A DNA stretch of 64,000 nucleotides, from NCBI RefSeq assembly GCF_017875395.1, contig NZ_JAGGMO010000001.1, positions 124,001-188,000 on the forward strand, in the 5' to 3' direction. How positions within the stretch are numbered: the stretch's first letter is position 1; each line of letters starts with the position of its first letter. Below, piece by piece: positions 62,320 to 64,000 of the stretch. Under the pieces are notes generated by a model that ran no database searches, was not told where the DNA came from, and saw only the letters and a list, made by a program, of their open reading frames with translations. The DNA comes from Methanococcus voltae. Its GTDB lineage: Archaea; AGJL01; Methanococci; Methanococcales; Methanococcaceae. Position numbers and translations under genes: made by a program.

Positions 62320-62556
62320 TTAAAGCTTCATATTGTATATGAGTTTAACAGTGTTGATGCAGTTGACTTTCACATTTCCAACCGTGTTTTTTAATACAAA
62401 ATTGGGTTTTGCGTGCTTGCCTACTACCATAATAGGTTTTTCATTTTGCCTGATATTTACCGTATATCCCTTTTCTGAAATATACTCTATAGCCGTTTTT
62501 AATTGCTTATACTGATTTATATAGTTTTTCATACCGCCCATATTAAACATCCCCAT
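62320..62556 (-). CDS. Unknown small protein ahead of rpl22
   Basis: I do not recognise this protein of up to 78 residues. The body reads GGMKNYINQYKQLKTAIEYISEKGYTVNIRQNEKPIMVVGKHAKPNFVLKN (an alpha-helix then beta strands), ending in NTVKLIYNMKL; the fold cannot be named. Four in-frame ATGs lie close together at the start; GGGG upstream favours the one at 62541. It is 18 bp before rpl22 on the same strand, so it is probably co-transcribed with the ribosomal operon. Confidence 0.6.
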   Translation of the reverse strand: MGMFNMGGMKNYINQYKQLKTAIEYISEKGYTVNIRQNEKPIMVVGKHAKPNFVLKNTVGNVKVNCINTVKLIYNMKL

Positions 62557-62962
62557 TCTAAATTTTGAAACCTATTAAACATATTTTAAACACATTTTAT
62601 TTATTATATGTATCATACTTTAAAATTTAGTTAATTGACATTATATTACGCTGTAATGAATAATTACACAATTGCAGTTATCAGCAATTTCAACCATTAT
62701 CAGATTCAAAATTATCCCTTTATGATAATTCATCAAGTCTGCAAATTAGTTTAATTAATTTATTTCTGATTAATGTTTGATTAATTTTTATTAACTTGAT
62801 TAATATTCGATAAATAACAACATAAGTACAATACAATGTTTCTATTAATTAAACAGTATTTAATGGATAATTAACGTTAATTGCATGTATTTAAATTTAC
62901 TTAATCCGGTTATTAACATTAGTCATAATTTTAAATCATTAGCATTTATCAATACAGATTAA
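62557..62962. other. Gap upstream of the rpl22 operon
   Basis: About 400 bp of AT-rich DNA between aEF-1beta and the 78-residue gene. It contains repeated TTGATTAAT-like strings (near 62752-62815) but no ORF, tRNA or clear box A. Confidence 0.4.
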
Positions 62963-63232
62963 TTAAATTAATGAAAGTTCTACAACTTCTGCACTTTCTA
63001 CATCTTCTAAATCATTCATTGCTTGTTCGATAGGGTCCATTCCACCCTCTCTTTCTTCCATTTCAACCATAACGTAAACTGTGTACAATCCGAATGCTAA
63101 AGGTTCGTCTGATACACCCCTACATTTAGCGTCATTTTCTTCAACAACTTTTGTTAATTTCTCTTTTAAAGCTTCTTTTTCCACTTCTGGGCTTACAGGC
63201 ATTACCTTTACTTTAGCAATTACGTCAGCCAT
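62963..63232 (-). CDS. Elongation factor 1-beta (aEF-1beta)
   Basis: The 89-residue protein matches the archaeal nucleotide-exchange factor of EF-1alpha: ADVIAKVKVMPVSPEVEKEALKEKL, EPLAFGLYTVYVMVEMEEREGGMDPIEQAMNDLEDVESAEVVELS. It recharges the EF-1alpha encoded at 22.4 kb. GGTGA precedes the ATG. It follows the zinc protein, the usual archaeal order. Confidence 0.94.
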   Translation of the reverse strand: MADVIAKVKVMPVSPEVEKEALKEKLTKVVEENDAKCRGVSDEPLAFGLYTVYVMVEMEEREGGMDPIEQAMNDLEDVESAEVVELSLI

Positions 63233-63401
63233 GATATCACCGATTAAATCGTTTTAATTCTGATATAGATATGATATAGATATATGATATATTCTATGTA
63301 AAATATACTATATTAACTATATATTGATTTAATGTGAATGTATTTAGATCTAGATAAGTAGTTTAAACCATATTACTTATTACTTATAGTATGTAATTCG
63401 A

Positions 63402-63566
63402 TTATGGTCCTTCGTATCCACATACAGGACATTTGTATGTGTTACTTAATTTTCTACATTTTTCGCATCTTACAATTTCTGTTTTACCACAGTTAGGGCA
63501 TACAAATCTTGTAGCGTTTTCTCTTGGTGCAATTTCTGCATTACATGTAGTACATTTAGCTTTCAT
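63402..63566 (-). CDS. Small zinc-ribbon protein with four CxxC motifs
   Basis: This 54-residue protein, too short for a simple ORF scan, starts [17 protein letters not shown] and contains C5xxC8, C23xxC26, C34xxC37 and C46xxC49, enough for two zinc sites. It ends GYEGP. It resembles the small archaeal zinc-finger proteins often found just before aEF-1beta; function unknown. GGTGA lies five bases before the ATG at 63566. It is transcribed toward the aEF-1beta gene, 169 bp away. Confidence 0.88.
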   Translation of the reverse strand: MKAKCTTCNAEIAPRENATRFVCPNCGKTEIVRCEKCRKLSNTYKCPVCGYEGP

Positions 63567-63616
63567 TGTTTCACCACTTTTATTTATTTAAGCTATGATT
63601 ATGGATAAATATAATA

Positions 63617-63676
63617 GGTAATTTACCATCATATTGCTTCCTAGTTTACTAGGCGCATATCCTATATAATATATAG
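63617..63676 (-). promoter_or_regulatory. Promoter and leader inverted repeats of the zinc-protein/aEF-1beta operon
   Basis: The minus strand has GGCTATATATTATATAGG (around 63678-63661) as a TATA region, then a 5-bp hairpin CCTAG-TTTA-CTAGG (63640-63653) where transcription should begin, then an 11-bp palindrome GGTAA-T-TTACC (63617-63627). The two inverted repeats could be operator or leader elements. Confidence 0.45.
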
Positions 63677-63867
63677 CCTTATAAAAGTTTTTATGAAATT
63701 GAGTAATATAAATTTAAACATATTGTTTAATCGTATTTAAAGTTATATACCGCAAAGAATTTTGAGTATAAACTAAATATGATTACTATAAATTATTATA
63801 TAAACCTATGTAAATCAAATATGATAAAACAGAAAATACATAATAGTTTATTAAATTTATTTAATAT

Positions 63868-64000
63868 TTATTTCAATATTTTTGTATATGTATCGATTTT
63901 ATTTTCCAAAATACTAATTATCCGTTCTGGAAAATTACCATTTACCACATAGCATTCAATATTGTTAGAACATATGAATTCTGGTAAATATTTATCAATC
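63868..64000 (-). CDS. C-terminal end of a probable amino-acid-kinase-family protein (truncated by the window edge)
   Basis: An open frame enters from the right edge and ends at the TAA at 63868-63870, giving about 43 residues. The segment ECYVVNGNFPERIISILENKID resembles the C-terminal nucleotide-binding end of amino-acid-kinase-fold enzymes. In Methanocaldococcus, MfnE (a methanofuran-pathway kinase of that fold) is encoded beside the aEF-1beta gene, so MfnE is the leading guess; other kinases of the fold remain possible. Confidence 0.5.
   Translation of the reverse strand, partial: IDKYLPEFICSNNIECYVVNGNFPERIISILENKIDTYTKILK

Overview
The window is about 64 kb of a very AT-rich archaeal chromosome. 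The gene content points to Methanococcales: split RNA polymerase subunits (A'/A'', B'/B''), archaeal-type ribosomal operons, EF-1alpha/EF-2, RPA with several OB folds, archaeal GluRS, AglB-type N-glycosylation, and the L-aspartate semialdehyde sulfurtransferase pair. Very low G+C and a ~917-residue AglB divergent from an AglH-like GlcNAc-1-P transferase fit Methanococcus, probably M. voltae or a close relative; the species is an inference. GGTGA or GGAGG ribosome-binding sites precede nearly every gene and often show that TTG or an inner ATG is the real start.

Layout. 0.2-2.7 kb (+): a PP-loop ATPase, a Pcc1-like protein, a VIT1-like membrane protein and a DUF2115-like protein. 2.8-5.8 kb (-): an NCS2 purine permease, an iron-sulfur protein and a small protein resembling DUF6573. 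6.1-10.3 kb (+): a secreted protein built from repeated chagasin-like domains, then cbiH and cbiQ of cobalt/cobamide metabolism. 10.4-19.1 kb: rpa (-), a 1020-residue HEAT-repeat protein (+), tmk (+), an NfeD-like protein (-) and an Asn-rich basic low-complexity protein (-). 19.7-21.5 kb: gltX (+). 21.5-37.6 kb (-): the transcription/translation block rpoH-rpoB2-rpoB1-rpoA1-rpoA2-rpl30e-nusA-rps12-rps7-fusA-tuf-rps10. 38.2-41.8 kb (+): a sulfur block with the aspartate-semialdehyde sulfurtransferase, its ferredoxin partner, a MoaD/ThiS-like sulfur carrier and an NcsA/TtuA-like tRNA thiolase. 41.9-48.1 kb (-): PFL/UPF0210 protein, dcd, aTrm56 and aglB; aglH (+) is divergent. 49.9-64 kb (-): the rpl22-to-secY ribosomal block with rnp1 and sui1 embedded, preceded by an unknown 78-residue gene, aEF-1beta, a four-CxxC zinc protein, and the end of a probable amino-acid-kinase-family gene cut by the window edge.

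No rRNA, tRNA, CRISPR, IS element or prophage was recognised. The most interesting unexplained element lies between the convergent gltX and rps10 genes. Two perfect 9-bp stem / 6-nt loop hairpins with near-identical loops sit 34 bp apart. On the minus strand they follow a TTTATATA box at promoter distance and end at T-tracts, which looks like an undescribed small RNA of about 85-97 nt. Other leads are the chagasin-domain array, the acidic tail of RpoB'', the Asn-rich protein with an (AAT)14 tract, the unknown gene ahead of rpl22, and several intergenic inverted repeats.
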